Assembly (NCBI GenBank): GCA_028752905.1
Contig: JAQNBH010000003.1
Location: forward strand, 29,452,502-29,516,501
Direction of reading: 5' to 3'
DNA length: 64,000 nt
DNA from: Cladorhizidae sp. MBARI D1340-BT2
Lineage: Eukaryota > Porifera > Demospongiae > Poecilosclerida > Cladorhizidae
Shown piece after piece: positions 25,601-39,036 of this stretch (position 1 is the first letter of the stretch; the number at the start of each line of letters is the position of its first letter). Both the position numbers and the translations under genes were made by a program. The notes beneath the pieces were generated by a model that saw only the letters and a program-made list of their open reading frames with translations, was not told where the DNA came from and did not search any database.

Positions 25601-27229
25601 CCAAAAATCTTGCTTTTTTGCCGTAAAGCTCATAACTTTGCTACACTTTACCCAAAAAAGAAAATTTTTATATCACCGGATAGCCCTTCTAATTATCTGT
25701 CTTTTGTACGTGCCAAAATTTTGATTACTCTAAGTATTAGCAAGTTATGGTGATTTGAAGTGGTAAGGTTTGCGATCTTTCCTGGCGTTTTCCAGTTGCC
25801 AAAGCGGTGGCCTGCCAGTGAAAAACCACTACATTTATTGATAATCTGTTGACATGTTGCAGATAAGGGCCTTCTCTATCAGTTGACAAAATCTGGGACT
25901 TTGGTCTTGTTAATTAGGGCAGTTATGAATTGTACTCTTACTTGATGCTAAACATGTTTAGCTTCGTAGATTATCCACACTTCACTGAATAGACTTGATG
26001 TATAGCTATTAAGATAGGACTCTCTAAGTGCTCTCTCTTGATACCAAACATCCATATATTCTGCACACTTCACTGTAGTGGACTTGCAAGATAGGTATCT
26101 CTCAGTGTTCTCTATCTTGAGCTAAACATGTTAGCTTCATAGATTCTCCACACTTCACTGAATAGACTTGATATATAGCTCTAAAGGTAGGCCTCTCTGT
26201 GTTCTCTCTCTTGATACCAAACATCCGTATATTCTGCATACATAGAATCACAAGATAGGTTTCTCTATGTGTTCTCTATCTTGATGCTAAACAGGTTAGC
26301 TTCATAGATTCTCCACACTTCACTGTATAAACTTGATATATAGCTATTAAGATAGGTCTCTCCCTGTGCTCTCTGTTGATATCAAACATCCATAATATTA
26401 TGCACACTTCACTGTAATGGACTTGATATGATTCGAATGATAGGTTTCATTATGTGTTCTCTATCTTGATATTTGCCCTAATTTGGTCTATATGTTTCTC
26501 ATTTTCCCCCCAAAAATCTTGCTTTTTTGCCGTAAAGCTCATAACTTTGCTACACTTTACCCAAAAAAGAAAATTTTTATATCACCGGATAGCCCTTCTA
26601 ATTATCTGTCTTTTGTACGTGCCAAAATTTTGATTACTCTAAGTATTAGCAAGTTATGGTGATTTGAAGTGGTAAGGTTTGCGATCTTTCCTGGCGTTTT
26701 CCAGTTGCCAAAGCGGTGGCCTGCCAGTGAAAAACCACTACATTTATTGATAATCTGTTGACATGTTGCAGATAAGGGCCTTCTCTATCAGTTGACAAAA
26801 TCTGGGACTTTGGTCTTGTTAATTAGGGCAGTTATGAATTGTACTCTTACTTGATGCTAAACATGTTTAGCTTCGTAGATTATCCACACTTCACTGAATA
26901 GACTTGATGTATAGCTATTAAGATAGGACTCTCTAAGTGCTCTCTCTTGATACCAAACATCCATATATTCTGCACACTTCACTGTAGTGGACTTGCAAGA
27001 TAGGTATCTCTCAGTGTTCTCTATCTTGAGCTAAACATGTTAGCTTCATAGATTCTCCACACTTCACTGAATAGACTTGATATATAGCTCTAAAGGTAGG
27101 CCTCTCTCTGTTCTCTCTCTTGATACCAAACATCCGTATATTCTGCATACATAGAATCACAAGATAGGTTTCTCTATGTGTTCTCTATCTTGATGCTAAA
27201 CAGGTTAGCTTCATAGATTCTCCACACTT
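22692..27229 (+). repeat. Higher-order repeat, register 2 (copies 26-30, C D E E E)
   Basis: Copy starts are 22692, 23595, 24504, 25412 and 26321, and the total is again 4538 bp. Each copy carries the marks of the copy 4538 bp upstream, including GAAATATTTTATATC in the class D member (copy 27). Differences I noticed are ACTTTATATATAGC in copy 27 and AGCTACATAG at the end of copy 28. Confidence 0.9.
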
Positions 27230-29955
27230 CACTGTATAAACTTGATATATAGCTATTAAGATAGGTCTCTCCCTGTGCTCTCTGTTGATATCAAACATCC
27301 ATAATATTCTGCACACTTCACTGTAATGGACTTGATATGATTCGAATGATAGGTTTCATTATGTGTTCTCTATCTTGATATTTGCCCTAATTTGGTCTAT
27401 ATGTTTCTCATTTTCCCCCCAAAAATCTTGCTTTTTTGCCGTAAAGCTCATAACTTTTCTACACTTTACCCAAAAAAGAAATTTTTTATATCACCGGATA
27501 GCCCTTCTAATTATCTGTCTTTTGTACGTGCCAAAATTTTGATTACTCTAAGTATTAGCAAGTTATGGTGATTTGAAGTGGTAAGGTTTGCGATCTTTCC
27601 TGGCGTTTTCCAGTTGCCAAAGCGGTGGCCTGCCAGTGAAAAACCACTACATTTATTGATAATCTGTTGACATGTTGCAGATAAGGGCCTTCTCTATCAG
27701 TTGACAAAATCTGGGACTTTGGTCTTGTTAATTAGGGCAGTTATGAATTGTACTCTTACTTGATGCTAAACATGTTTAGCTTCGTAGATTATCCACACAT
27801 CACTGAATAGACTTGATGTATAGCTATTAAGATAGGACTCTCTAAGTGCTCTCTCTTGATACCAAACATCCATATATTCTGCACACTTCACTGTAGTGGA
27901 CTTGCAAGATAGGTATCTCTCAGTGTTCTCTATCTTGAGCTAAACATGTTAGCTTCATAGATTCTCCACACTTCACTGAATAGACTTGATATATAGCTCT
28001 AAAGGTAGGCCTCTCTGTGTTCTCTCTCTTGATACCAAACATCCGTATATTCTGCATACATAGAATCACAAGATAGGTTTCTCTATGTGTTCTCTATCTT
28101 GATGCTAAACAGGTTAGCTTCATAGATTCTCCACACTTCACTGTATAAACTTGATATATAGCTATTAAGATAGGTCTCTCCCTGTGCTCTCTGTTGATAT
28201 CAAACATCCATAATATTATGCACACTTCACTGTAATGGACTTGATATGATTCGAATGATAGGTTTCATTATGTGTTCTCTATCTTGATATTTGCCCTAAT
28301 TTGGTCTATATGTTTCTCATTTTCCCCCCAAAAATCTTGCTTTTTTGCCGTAAAGCTCATAACTTTGCTACACTTTACCCAAAAAAGAAATTTTTATATC
28401 ACCGGATAGCCCTTCTAATTATCTGTCTTTTGTACGTGCCAAAATTTTGATTACTCTAAGTATTAGCAAGTTATGGTGATTTGAAGTGGTAAGGTTTGCG
28501 ATCTTTCCTGGCGTTTTCCAGTTGCCAAAGCGGTGGCCTGCCAGTGAAAAACCACTACATTTATTGATAATCTGTTGACATGTTGCAGATAAGGGCCTTC
28601 TCTATCAGTTGACAAAATCTGGGACTTTGGTCTTGTTAATTAGGGCAGTTATGAATTGTACTCTTACTTGATGCTAAACATGTTTAGCTTCGTAGATTAT
28701 CCACACTTCACTGAATAGACTTGATGTATAGCTATTAAGATAGGACTCTCTAAGTGCTCTCTCTTGATACCAAACATCCATATATTCTGCACACTTCACT
28801 GTAGTGGACTTGCAAGATAGGTATCTCTCAGTGTTCTCTATCTTGAGCTAAACATGTTAGCTTCATAGATTCTCCACACTTCACTGAATAGACTTGATAT
28901 ATAGCTCTAAAGGTAGGCCTCTCTGTGTTCTCTCTCTTGATACCAAACATCCGTATATTCTGCATACATAGAATCACAAGATAGGTTTCTCTATGTGTTC
29001 TCTATCTTGATGCTAAACAGGTTAGCTACATAGATTCTCCACACTTCACTGTATAAACTTGATATATAGCTATTAAGATAGGTCTCTCCCTGTGCTCTCT
29101 GTTGATATCAAACATCCATAATATTATGCACACTTCACTGTAATGGACTTGATATGATTCGAATGATAGGTTTCATTATGTGTTCTCTATCTTGATATTT
29201 GCCCTAATTTGGTCTATATGTTTCTCATTTTCCCCCCAAAAATCTTGCTTTTTTGCCGTAAAGCTCATAACTTTGCTACACTTTACCCAAAAAAGAAAAT
29301 TTTTATATCACCGGATAGCCCTTCTAATTATCTGTCTTTTGTACGTGCCAAAATTTTGATTACTCTAAGTATTAGCAAGTTATGGTGATTTGAAGTGGTA
29401 AGGTTTGCGATCTTTCCTGGCGTTTTCCAGTTGCCAAAGCGGTGGCCTGCCAGTGAAAAACCACTACATTTATTGATAATCTGTTGACATGTTGCAGATA
29501 AGGGCCTTCTCTATCAGTTGACAAAATCTGGGACTTTGGTCTTGTTAATTAGGGCAGTTATGAATTGTACTCTTACTTGATGCTAAACATGTTTAGCTTC
29601 GTAGATTATCCACACTTCACTGAATAGACTTGATGTATAGCTATTAAGATAGGACTCTCTAAGTGCTCTCTCTTGATACCAAACATCCATATATTCTGCA
29701 CACTTCACTGTAGTGGACTTGCAAGATAGGTATCTCTCAGTGTTCTCTATCTTGAGCTAAACATGTTAGCTTCATAGATTCTCCACACTTCACTGAATAG
29801 ACTTGATATATAGCTCTAAAGGTAGGCCTCTCTCTGTTCTCTCTCTTGATACCAAACATCCGTATATTCTGCATACATAGAATCACAAGATAGGTTTCTC
29901 TATGTGTTCTCTATCTTGATGCTAAACAGGTTAGCTTCATAGATTCTCCACACTT
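27230..29955 (+). repeat. Block of copies 31-33, classes D E E
   Basis: Copy starts are 27230, 28139 and 29047. Copy 31 is class D without CCTTTTAATT. Copy 32 shares AGCTACATAG with copy 28, so this block looks like a shortened relative of the tail of the preceding 4538-bp repeat. Copy 33 has GAAAATTTTTATATC and CTCTCTCTG. Confidence 0.85.
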
Positions 29956-30864
29956 CACTGTATAAACTTGATATATAGCTATTAAGATAGGTCTCTCCCT
30001 GTGCTCTCTGTTGATATCAAACATCCATAATATTCTGCACACTTCACTGTAATGGACTTGATATGATTCGAATGATAGGTTTCATTATGTGTTCTCTATC
30101 TTGATATTTGCCCTAATTTGGTCTATATGTTTCTCATTTCCCCCCCAAAAATCTTGCTTTTTTGCCGTAAAGCTCATAACTTTTCTACACTTTACCCAAA
30201 AAAGAAATTATTTATATCATCGGAGAGCCCTTCTAATTATCTGTCTTTTGTACGTGCCAAAATTTTGATTACTCTAAGTATTAGCAAGTTATGGTGATTT
30301 GAAGTGGTAAGGTTTGCGATCTTTCCTGGCGTTTTCCAGTTGCCAAAGCGGTGGCCTGCCAGTGAAAAACCACTACATTTATTGATAATCTGTTGACATG
30401 TTGCAGATAAGGGCCTTCTCTATCAGTTGACAAAATCTGGGACTTTGGTCTTGTTAATTAGGGCAGTTATGAATTGTACTCTTACTTGATGCTAAACATG
30501 TTTAGCTTCGTAGATTATCCACACTTCACTGAATAGACTTGATGTATAGCTATTAAGATAGGACTCTCTAAGTGCTCTCTCTTGATACCAAACATCCATA
30601 TATTCTGCACACTTCACTGTAGTGGACTTGCAAGATAGGTATCTCTCAGTGTTCTCTATCTTGAGCTAAACATGTTAGCTTCATAGATTCTCCACACTTC
30701 ACTGAATAGACTTGATATATAGCTCTAAAGGTAGGCCTCTCTCTGTTCTCTCTCTTGATACCAAACATCCGTATATTCTGCATACATAGAATCACAAGAT
30801 AGGTTTCTCTATGTGTTCTCTATCTTGATGCTAAACAGGTTAGCTTCATAGATTCTCCACACTT
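29956..30864 (+). repeat. Isolated class A copy (copy 34)
   Basis: A single class A unit (T3C7, TTATTT, GAGAGCC) stands between two D E E blocks. It carries ATCATCGG in place of ATCACCGG, a change otherwise seen only in copies 56 and 59, some 20 kb to the right. Confidence 0.85.
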
Positions 30865-33590
30865 CACTGTATAAACTTGATATATAGCTATTAAGATAGG
30901 TCTCTCCCTGTGCTCTCTGTTGATATCAAACATCCATAATATTCTGCACACTTCACTGTAATGGACTTGATATGATTCGAATGATAGGTTTCATTATGTG
31001 TTCTCTATCTTGATATTTGCCCTAATTTGGTCTATATGTTTCTCATTTTCCCCCCAAAAATCTTGCTTTTTTGCCGTAAAGCTCATAACTTTTCTACACT
31101 TTACCCAAAAAAGAAATTTTTTATATCACCGGATAGCCCTTTTAATTATCTGTCTTTTGTACGTGCCAAAATTTTGATTACTCTAAGTATTAGCAAGTTA
31201 TGGTGATTTGAAGTGGTAAGGTTTGCGATCTTTCCTGGCGTTTTCCAGTTGCCAAAGCGGTGGCCTGCCAGTGAAAAACCACTACATTTATTGATAATCT
31301 GTTGACATGTTGCAGATAAGGGCCTTCTCTATCAGTTGACAAAATCTGGGACTTTGGTCTTGTTAATTAGGGCAGTTATGAATTGTACTCTTACTTGATG
31401 CTAAACATGTTTAGCTTCGTAGATTATCCACACATCACTGAATAGACTTGATGTATAGCTATTAAGATAGGACTCTCTAAGTGCTCTCTCTTGATACCAA
31501 ACATCCATATATTCTGCACACTTCACTGTAGTGGACTTGCAAGATAGGTATCTCTCAGTGTTCTCTATCTTGAGCTAAACATGTTAGCTTCATAGATTCT
31601 CCACACTTCACTGAATAGACTTGATATATAGCTCTAAAGGTAGGCCTCTCTGTGTTCTCTCTCTTGATACCAAACATCCGTATATTCTGCATACATAGAA
31701 TCACAAGATAGGTTTCTCTATGTGTTCTCTATCTTGATGCTAAACAGGTTAGCTTCATAGATTCTCCACACTTCACTGTATAAACTTGATATATAGCTAT
31801 TAAGATAGGTCTCTCCCTGTGCTCTCTGTTGATATCAAACATCCATAATATTATGCACACTTCACTGTAATGGACTTGATATGATTCGAATGATAGGTTT
31901 CATTATGTGTTCTCTATCTTGATATTTGCCCTAATTTGGTCTATATGTTTCTCATTTTCCCCCCAAAAATCTTGCTTTTTTGCCGTAAAGCTCATAACTT
32001 TGCTACACTTTACCCAAAAAAGAAATTTTTATATCACCGGATAGCCCTTCTAATTATCTGTCTTTTGTACGTGCCAAAATTTTGATTACTCTAAGTATTA
32101 GCAAGTTATGGTGATTTGAAGTGGTAAGGTTTGCGATCTTTCCTGGCGTTTTCCAGTTGCCAAAGCGGTGGCCTGCCAGTGAAAAACCACTACATTTATT
32201 GATAATCTGTTGACATGTTGCAGATAAGGGCCTTCTCTATCAGTTGACAAAATCTGGGACTTTGGTCTTGTTAATTAGGGCAGTTATGAATTGTACTCTT
32301 ACTTGATGCTAAACATGTTTAGCTTCGTAGATTATCCACACTTCACTGAATAGACTTGATGTATAGCTATTAAGATAGGACTCTCTAAGTGCTCTCTCTT
32401 GATACCAAACATCCATATATTCTGCACACTTCACTGTAGTGGACTTGCAAGATAGGTATCTCTCAGTGTTCTCTATCTTGAGCTAAACATGTTAGCTTCA
32501 TAGATTCTCCACACTTCACTGAATAGACTTGATATATAGCTCTAAAGGTAGGCCTCTCTGTGTTCTCTCTCTTGATACCAAACATCCGTATATTCTGCAT
32601 ACATAGAATCACAAGATAGGTTTCTCTATGTGTTCTCTATCTTGATGCTAAACAGGTTAGCTTCATAGATTCTCCACACTTCACTGTATAAACTTGATAT
32701 ATAGCTATTAAGATAGGTCTCTCCCTGTGCTCTCTGTTGATATCAAACATCCATAATATTATGCACACTTCACTGTAATGGACTTGATATGATTCGAATG
32801 ATAGGTTTCATTATGTGTTCTCTATCTTGATATTTGCCCTAATTTGGTCTATATGTTTCTCATTTCCCCCCCAAAAATCTTGCTTTTTTGCCGTAAAGCT
32901 CATAACTTTGCTACACTTTACCCAAAAAAGAAAATTTTTATATCACCGGATAGCCCTTCTAATTATCTGTCTTTTGTACGTGCCAAAATTTTGATTACTC
33001 TAAGTATTAGCAAGTTATGGTGATTTGAAGTGGTAAGGTTTGCGATCTTTCCTGGCGTTTTCCAGTTGCCAAAGCGGTGGCCTGCCAGTGAAAAACCACT
33101 ACATTTATTGATAATCTGTTGACATGTTGCAGATAAGGGCCTTCTCTATCAGTTGACAAAATCTGGGACTTTGGTCTTGTTAATTAGGGCAGTTATGAAT
33201 TGTACTCTTACTTGATGCTAAACATGTTTAGCTTCGTAGATTATCCACACTTCACTGAATAGACTTGATGTATAGCTATTAAGATAGGACTCTCTAAGTG
33301 CTCTCTCTTGATACCAAACATCCATATATTCTGCACACTTCACTGTAGTGGACTTGCAAGATAGGTATCTCTCAGTGTTCTCTATCTTGAGCTAAACATG
33401 TTAGCTTCATAGATTCTCCACACTTCACTGAATAGACTTGATATATAGCTCTAAAGGTAGGCCTCTCTCTGTTCTCTCTCTTGATACCAAACATCCGTAT
33501 ATTCTGCATACATAGAATCACAAGATAGGTTTCTCTATGTGTTCTCTATCTTGATGCTAAACAGGTTAGCTTCATAGATTCTCCACACTT
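30865..33590 (+). repeat. Block of copies 35-37, classes D E E
   Basis: Copy starts are 30865, 31774 and 32682. Copy 35 is class D with CCTTTTAATT, copy 36 is class E (908 bp), and copy 37 is class E (909 bp) but with the T3C7 tract normally found in class A. Confidence 0.85.
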
Positions 33591-36500
33591 CACTGTATAA
33601 ACTTGATATATAGCTATTAAGATAGGTCTCTCCCTGTGCTCTCTGTTGATATCAAACATCCATAATAATATTCTGCACACTTCACTGTAATGGACTTGAT
33701 ATGATTCGAATGATAGGTTTTCTCTATCTTGATATTTGCCCTAATTTGGTCTATATGTTTCTCATTTTTCCCCCAAAAATCTTGCTTTTTTGCCGTAAAG
33801 CTCATAACTTTTCTACACTTTACCCAAAAAAGAAATTTTTATATCACCGGATAGCCCTTCTAATTATCTGTCTTTTGTACGTGCCAAAATTTTGAGTACT
33901 CTAAGTATTAGCAAGTTATGGTGATTTGAAGTGGTAAGGTTTGCGATCTTTCCTGGCGTTTTCCAGTTGCCAAAGCGGTGGCCTGCCAGTGAAAAACCAC
34001 TACATTTATTGATAATCTGTTGACATGTTGCAGATAAGGGCCTTCTCTATCAGTTGACAAAATCTGGGACTTTGGTCTTGTTAATTAGGGCAGTTATGAA
34101 TTGTACTCTTACTTGATGCTAAACATGTTTAGCTTCGTAGATTATCCACACTTCACTGAATAGACTTGATGTATAGCTATTAAGATAGGACTCTCTAAGT
34201 GCTCTCTCTTGATACCAAACATCCATATATTCTGCACACTTCACTGTAGTGGACTTGCAAGATAGGTATCTCTCAGTGTTCTCTATCTTGAGCTAAACAT
34301 GTTAGCTTCATAGATTCTCCACACTTCACTGAATAGACTTGATATATAGCTCTAAAGGTAGGCCTCTCTGTGTTCTCTCTCTCTTGATACCAAACATCCG
34401 TATATTCTGCATACATAGAATCACAAGATAGGTTTCTCTATGTGTTCTCTATCTTGATGCTAAACAGGTTAGCTTCATAGATTCTCCACACTTCACTGTA
34501 TAAACTTGATATATAGCTATTAAGATAGGTCTCTCCCTGTGCTCTCTGTTGATATCAAACATCCATAATATTCTGCACACTTCACTGTAATGGACTTGAT
34601 ATGATTCGAATGATAGGTTTCATTATGTGTTCTCTATCTTGATATTTGCCCTAATTTGGTCTATATGTTTCTCATTTTCCCCCCAAAAATCTTGCTTTTT
34701 TGCCGTAAAGCTCATAACTTTTCTACACTTTACCCAAAAAAGAAATTTTTTATATCACCGGATAGCCCTTTTAATTATCTGTCTTTTGTACGTGCCAAAA
34801 TTTTGATTACTCTAAGTATTAGCAAGTTATGGTGATTTGAAGTGGTAAGGTTTGCGATCTTTCCTGGCGTTTTCCAGTTGCCAAAGCGGTGGCCTGCCAG
34901 TGAAAAACCACTACATTTATTGATAATCTGTTGACATGTTGCAGATAAGGGCCTTCTCTATCAGTTGACAAAATCTGGGACTTTGGTCTTGTTAATTAGG
35001 GCAGTTATGAATTGTACTCTTACTTGATGCTAAACATGTTTAGCTTCGTAGATTATCCACACATCACTGAATAGACTTGATGTATAGCTATTAAGATAGG
35101 ACTCTCTAAGTGCTCTCTCTTGATACCAAACATCCATATATTCTGCACACTTCACTGTAGTGGACTTGCAAGATAGGTATCTCTCAGTGTTCTCTATCTT
35201 GAGCTAAACATGTTAGCTTCATAGATTCTCCACACTTCACTGAATAGACTTGATATATAGCTCTAAAGGTAGGCCTCTCTGTGTTCTCTCTCTTGATACC
35301 AAACATCCGTATATTCTGCATACATAGAATCACAAGATAGGTTTCTCTATGTGTTCTCTATCTTGATGCTAAACAGGTTAGCTTCATAGATTCTCCACAC
35401 TTCACTGTATAAACTTGATATATAGCTATTAAGATAGGTCTCTCCCTGTGCTCTCTGTTGATATCAAACATCCATAATATTATGCACACTTCACTGTAAT
35501 GGACTTGATATGATTCGAATGATAGGTTTCATTATGTGTTCTCTATCTTGATATTTGCCCTAATTTGGTCTATATGTTTCTCATTTTCCCCCCAAAAATC
35601 TTGCTTTTTTGCCGTAAAGCTCATAACTTTGCTACACTTTACCCAAAAAAGAAATTTTTATATCACCGGATAGCCCTTCTAATTATCTGTCTTTTGTACG
35701 TGCCAAAATTTTGATTACTCTAAGTATTAGCAAGTTATGGTGATTTGAAGTGGTAAGGTTTGCGATCTTTCCTGGCGTTTTCCAGTTGCCAAAGCGGTGG
35801 CCTGCCAGTGAAAAACCACTACATTTATTGATAATCTGTTGACATGTTGCAGATAAGGGCCTTCTCTATCAGTTGACAAAATCTGGGACTTTGGTCTTGT
35901 TAATTAGGGCAGTTATGAATTGTACTCTTACTTGATGCTAAACATGTTTAGCTTCGTAGATTATCCACACTTCACTGAATAGACTTGATGTATAGCTATT
36001 AAGATAGGACTCTCTAAGTGCTCTCTCTTGATACCAAACATCCATATATTCTGCACACTTCACTGTAGTGGACTTGCAAGATAGGTATCTCTCAGTGTTC
36101 TCTATCTTGAGCTAAACATGTTAGCTTCATAGATTCTCCACACTTCACTGAATAGACTTGATATATAGCTCTAAAGGTAGGCCTCTCTGTGTTCTCTCTC
36201 TTGATACCAAACATCCGTATATTCTGCATACATAGAATCACAAGATAGGTTTCTCTATGTGTTCTCTATCTTGATGCTAAACAGGTTAGCTTCATAGATT
36301 CTCCACACTTCACTGTATAAACTTGATATATAGCTATTAAGATAGGTCTCTCCCTGTGCTCTCTGTTGATATCAAACATCCATAATATTATGCACACTTC
36401 ACTGTAATGGACTTGATATGATTCGAATGATAGGTTTCATTATGTGTTCTCTATCTTGATATTTGCCCTAATTTGGTCTATATGTTTCTCATTTTCCCCC

Positions 36501-37218
36501 CAAAAATCTTGCTTTTTTGCCGTAAAGCTCATAACTTTGCTACACTTTACCCAAAAAAGAAATTTTTATATCACCGGATAGCCCTTCTAATTATCTGTCT
36601 TTTGTACGTGCCAAAATTTTGATTACTCTAAGTATTAGCAAGTTATGGTGATTTGAAGTGGTAAGGTTTGCGATCTTTCCTGGCGTTTTCCAGTTGCCAA
36701 AGCGGTGGCCTGCCAGTGAAAAACCACTACATTTATTGATAATCTGTTGACATGTTGCAGATAAGGGCCTTCTCTATCAGTTGACAAAATCTGGGACTTT
36801 GGTCTTGTTAATTAGGGCAGTTATGAATTGTACTCTTACTTGATGCTAAACATGTTTAGCTTCGTAGATTATCCACACTTCACTGAATAGACTTGATGTA
36901 TAGCTATTAAGATAGGACTCTCTAAGTGCTCTCTCTTGATACCAAACATCCATATATTCTGCACACTTCACTGTAGTGGACTTGCAAGATAGGTATCTCT
37001 CAGTGTTCTCTATCTTGAGCTAAACATGTTAGCTTCATAGATTCTCCACACTTCACTGAATAGACTTGATATATAGCTCTAAAGGTAGGCCTCTCTCTGT
37101 TCTCTCTCTTGATACCAAACATCCGTATATTCTGCATACATAGAATCACAAGATAGGTTTCTCTATGTGTTCTCTATCTTGATGCTAAACAGGTTAGCTT
37201 CATAGATTCTCCACACTT
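33591..37218 (+). repeat. Block of copies 38-41, classes C D E E
   Basis: Copy starts are 33591, 34494, 35403 and 36311. Copy 38 is class C (903 bp, T5C5), copy 39 is class D, and copies 40 and 41 are class E, both 908 bp. Copy 41 has CTCTCTCTG. The string matches copies 21-24 apart from one class E copy. Confidence 0.85.
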
Positions 37219-39036
37219 CACTGTATAAACTTGATATATAGCTATTAAGATAGGTCTCTCCCTGTGCTCTCTGTTGATATCAAACATCCATAATATTCTG
37301 CACACTTCACTGTAATGGACTTGATATGATTCGAATGATAGGTTTCATTATGTGTTCTCTATCTTGATATTTGCCCTAATTTGGTCTATATGTTTCTCAT
37401 TTCCCCCCCAAAAATCTTGCTTTTTTGCCGTAAAGCTCATAACTTTTCTACACTTTACCCAAAAAAGAATTTTTTTATATCACCGGATAGCCCTTCTAAT
37501 TATCTGTCTTTTGTACGTGCCAAAATTTTGATTACTCTAAGTATTAGCAAGTTATGGTGATTTGAAGTGGTAAGGTTTGCGCTCTTTCCTGGCGTTTTCC
37601 AGTTGCCAAAGCGGTGGCCTGCCAGTGAAAAACCACTACATTTATTGATAATCTGTTGACATGTTGCAGATAAGGGCCTTCTCTATCAGTTGACAAAATC
37701 TGGGACTTTGGTCTTGTTAATTAGGGCAGTTATGAATTGTACTCTTACTTGATGCTAAACATGTTTAGCTTCGTAGATTATCCACACTTCACTGAATAGA
37801 CTTGATGTATAGCTATTAAGATAGGACTCTCTAAGTGCTCTCTCTTGATACCAAACATCCATATATTCTGCACACTTCACTGTAGTGGACTTGCAAGATA
37901 GGTATCTCTCAGTGTTCTCTATCTTGAGCTAAACATGTTAGCTTCATAGATTCTCCACACTTCACTGAATAGACTTGATATATAGCTCTAAAGGTAGGCC
38001 TCTCTCTGTTCTCTCTCTTGATACCAAACATCCGTATATTCTGCATACATAGAATCACAAGATAGGTTTCTCTATGTGTTCTCTATCTTGATGCTAAACA
38101 GGTTAGCTTCATAGATTCTCCACACTTCACTGTATAAACTTGATATATAGCTATTAAGATAGGTCTCTCCCTGTGCTCTCTGTTGATATCAAACATCCAT
38201 AATATTCTGCACACTTCACTGTAATGGACTTGATATGATTCGAATGATAGGTTTCATTATGTGTTCTCTATCTTGATATTTGCCCTAATTTGGTCTATAT
38301 GTTTCTCATTTCCCCCCCAAAAATCTTGCTTTTTTGCCGTAAAGCTCATAACTTTGCTACACTTTACCCAAAAAAGAAAATTTTTATATCACCGAATAGC
38401 CCTTCTAATTATCTGTCTTTTGTACGTGCCAAAATTTTGATTACTCTAAGTATTAGCAAGTTATGGTGATTTGAAGTGGTAAGGTTTGCGATCTTTCCTG
38501 GCGTTTTCCAGTTGCCAAAGCGGTGGCCTGCCAGTGAAAAACCACTACATTTATTGATAATCTGTTGACATGTTGCAGATAAGGGCCTTCTCTATCAGTT
38601 GACAAAATCTGGGACTTTGGTCTTGTTAATTAGGGCAGTTATGAATTGTACTCTTACTTGATGCTAAACATGTTTAGCTTCGTAGATTATCCACACTTCA
38701 CTGAATAGACTTGATGTATAGCTATTAAGATAGGACTCTCTAAGTGCTCTCTCTTGATACCAAACATCCATATATTCTGCACACTTCACTGTAGTGGACT
38801 TGCAAGATAGGTATCTCTCAGTGTTCTCTATCTTGAGCTAAACATGTTAGCTTCATAGATTCTCCACACTTCACTGAATAGACTTGATATATAGCTCTAA
38901 AGGTAGGCCTCTCTCTGTTCTCTCTCTTGATACCAAACATCCGTATATTCTGCATACATAGAATCACAAGATAGGTTTCTCTATGTGTTCTCTATCTTGA
39001 TGCTAAACAGGTTAGCTTCATAGATTCTCCACACTT
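37219..39036 (+). repeat. Block of copies 42-43, classes F G
   Basis: Copy starts are 37219 and 38128. Class F has GCGCTC in place of GCGATC; class G has TTTGCTAC with CCGAATAG. Copy 42 has GAATTTTTTTATATC. Copy 43 has GAAAATTTTTATATC. Confidence 0.85.
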
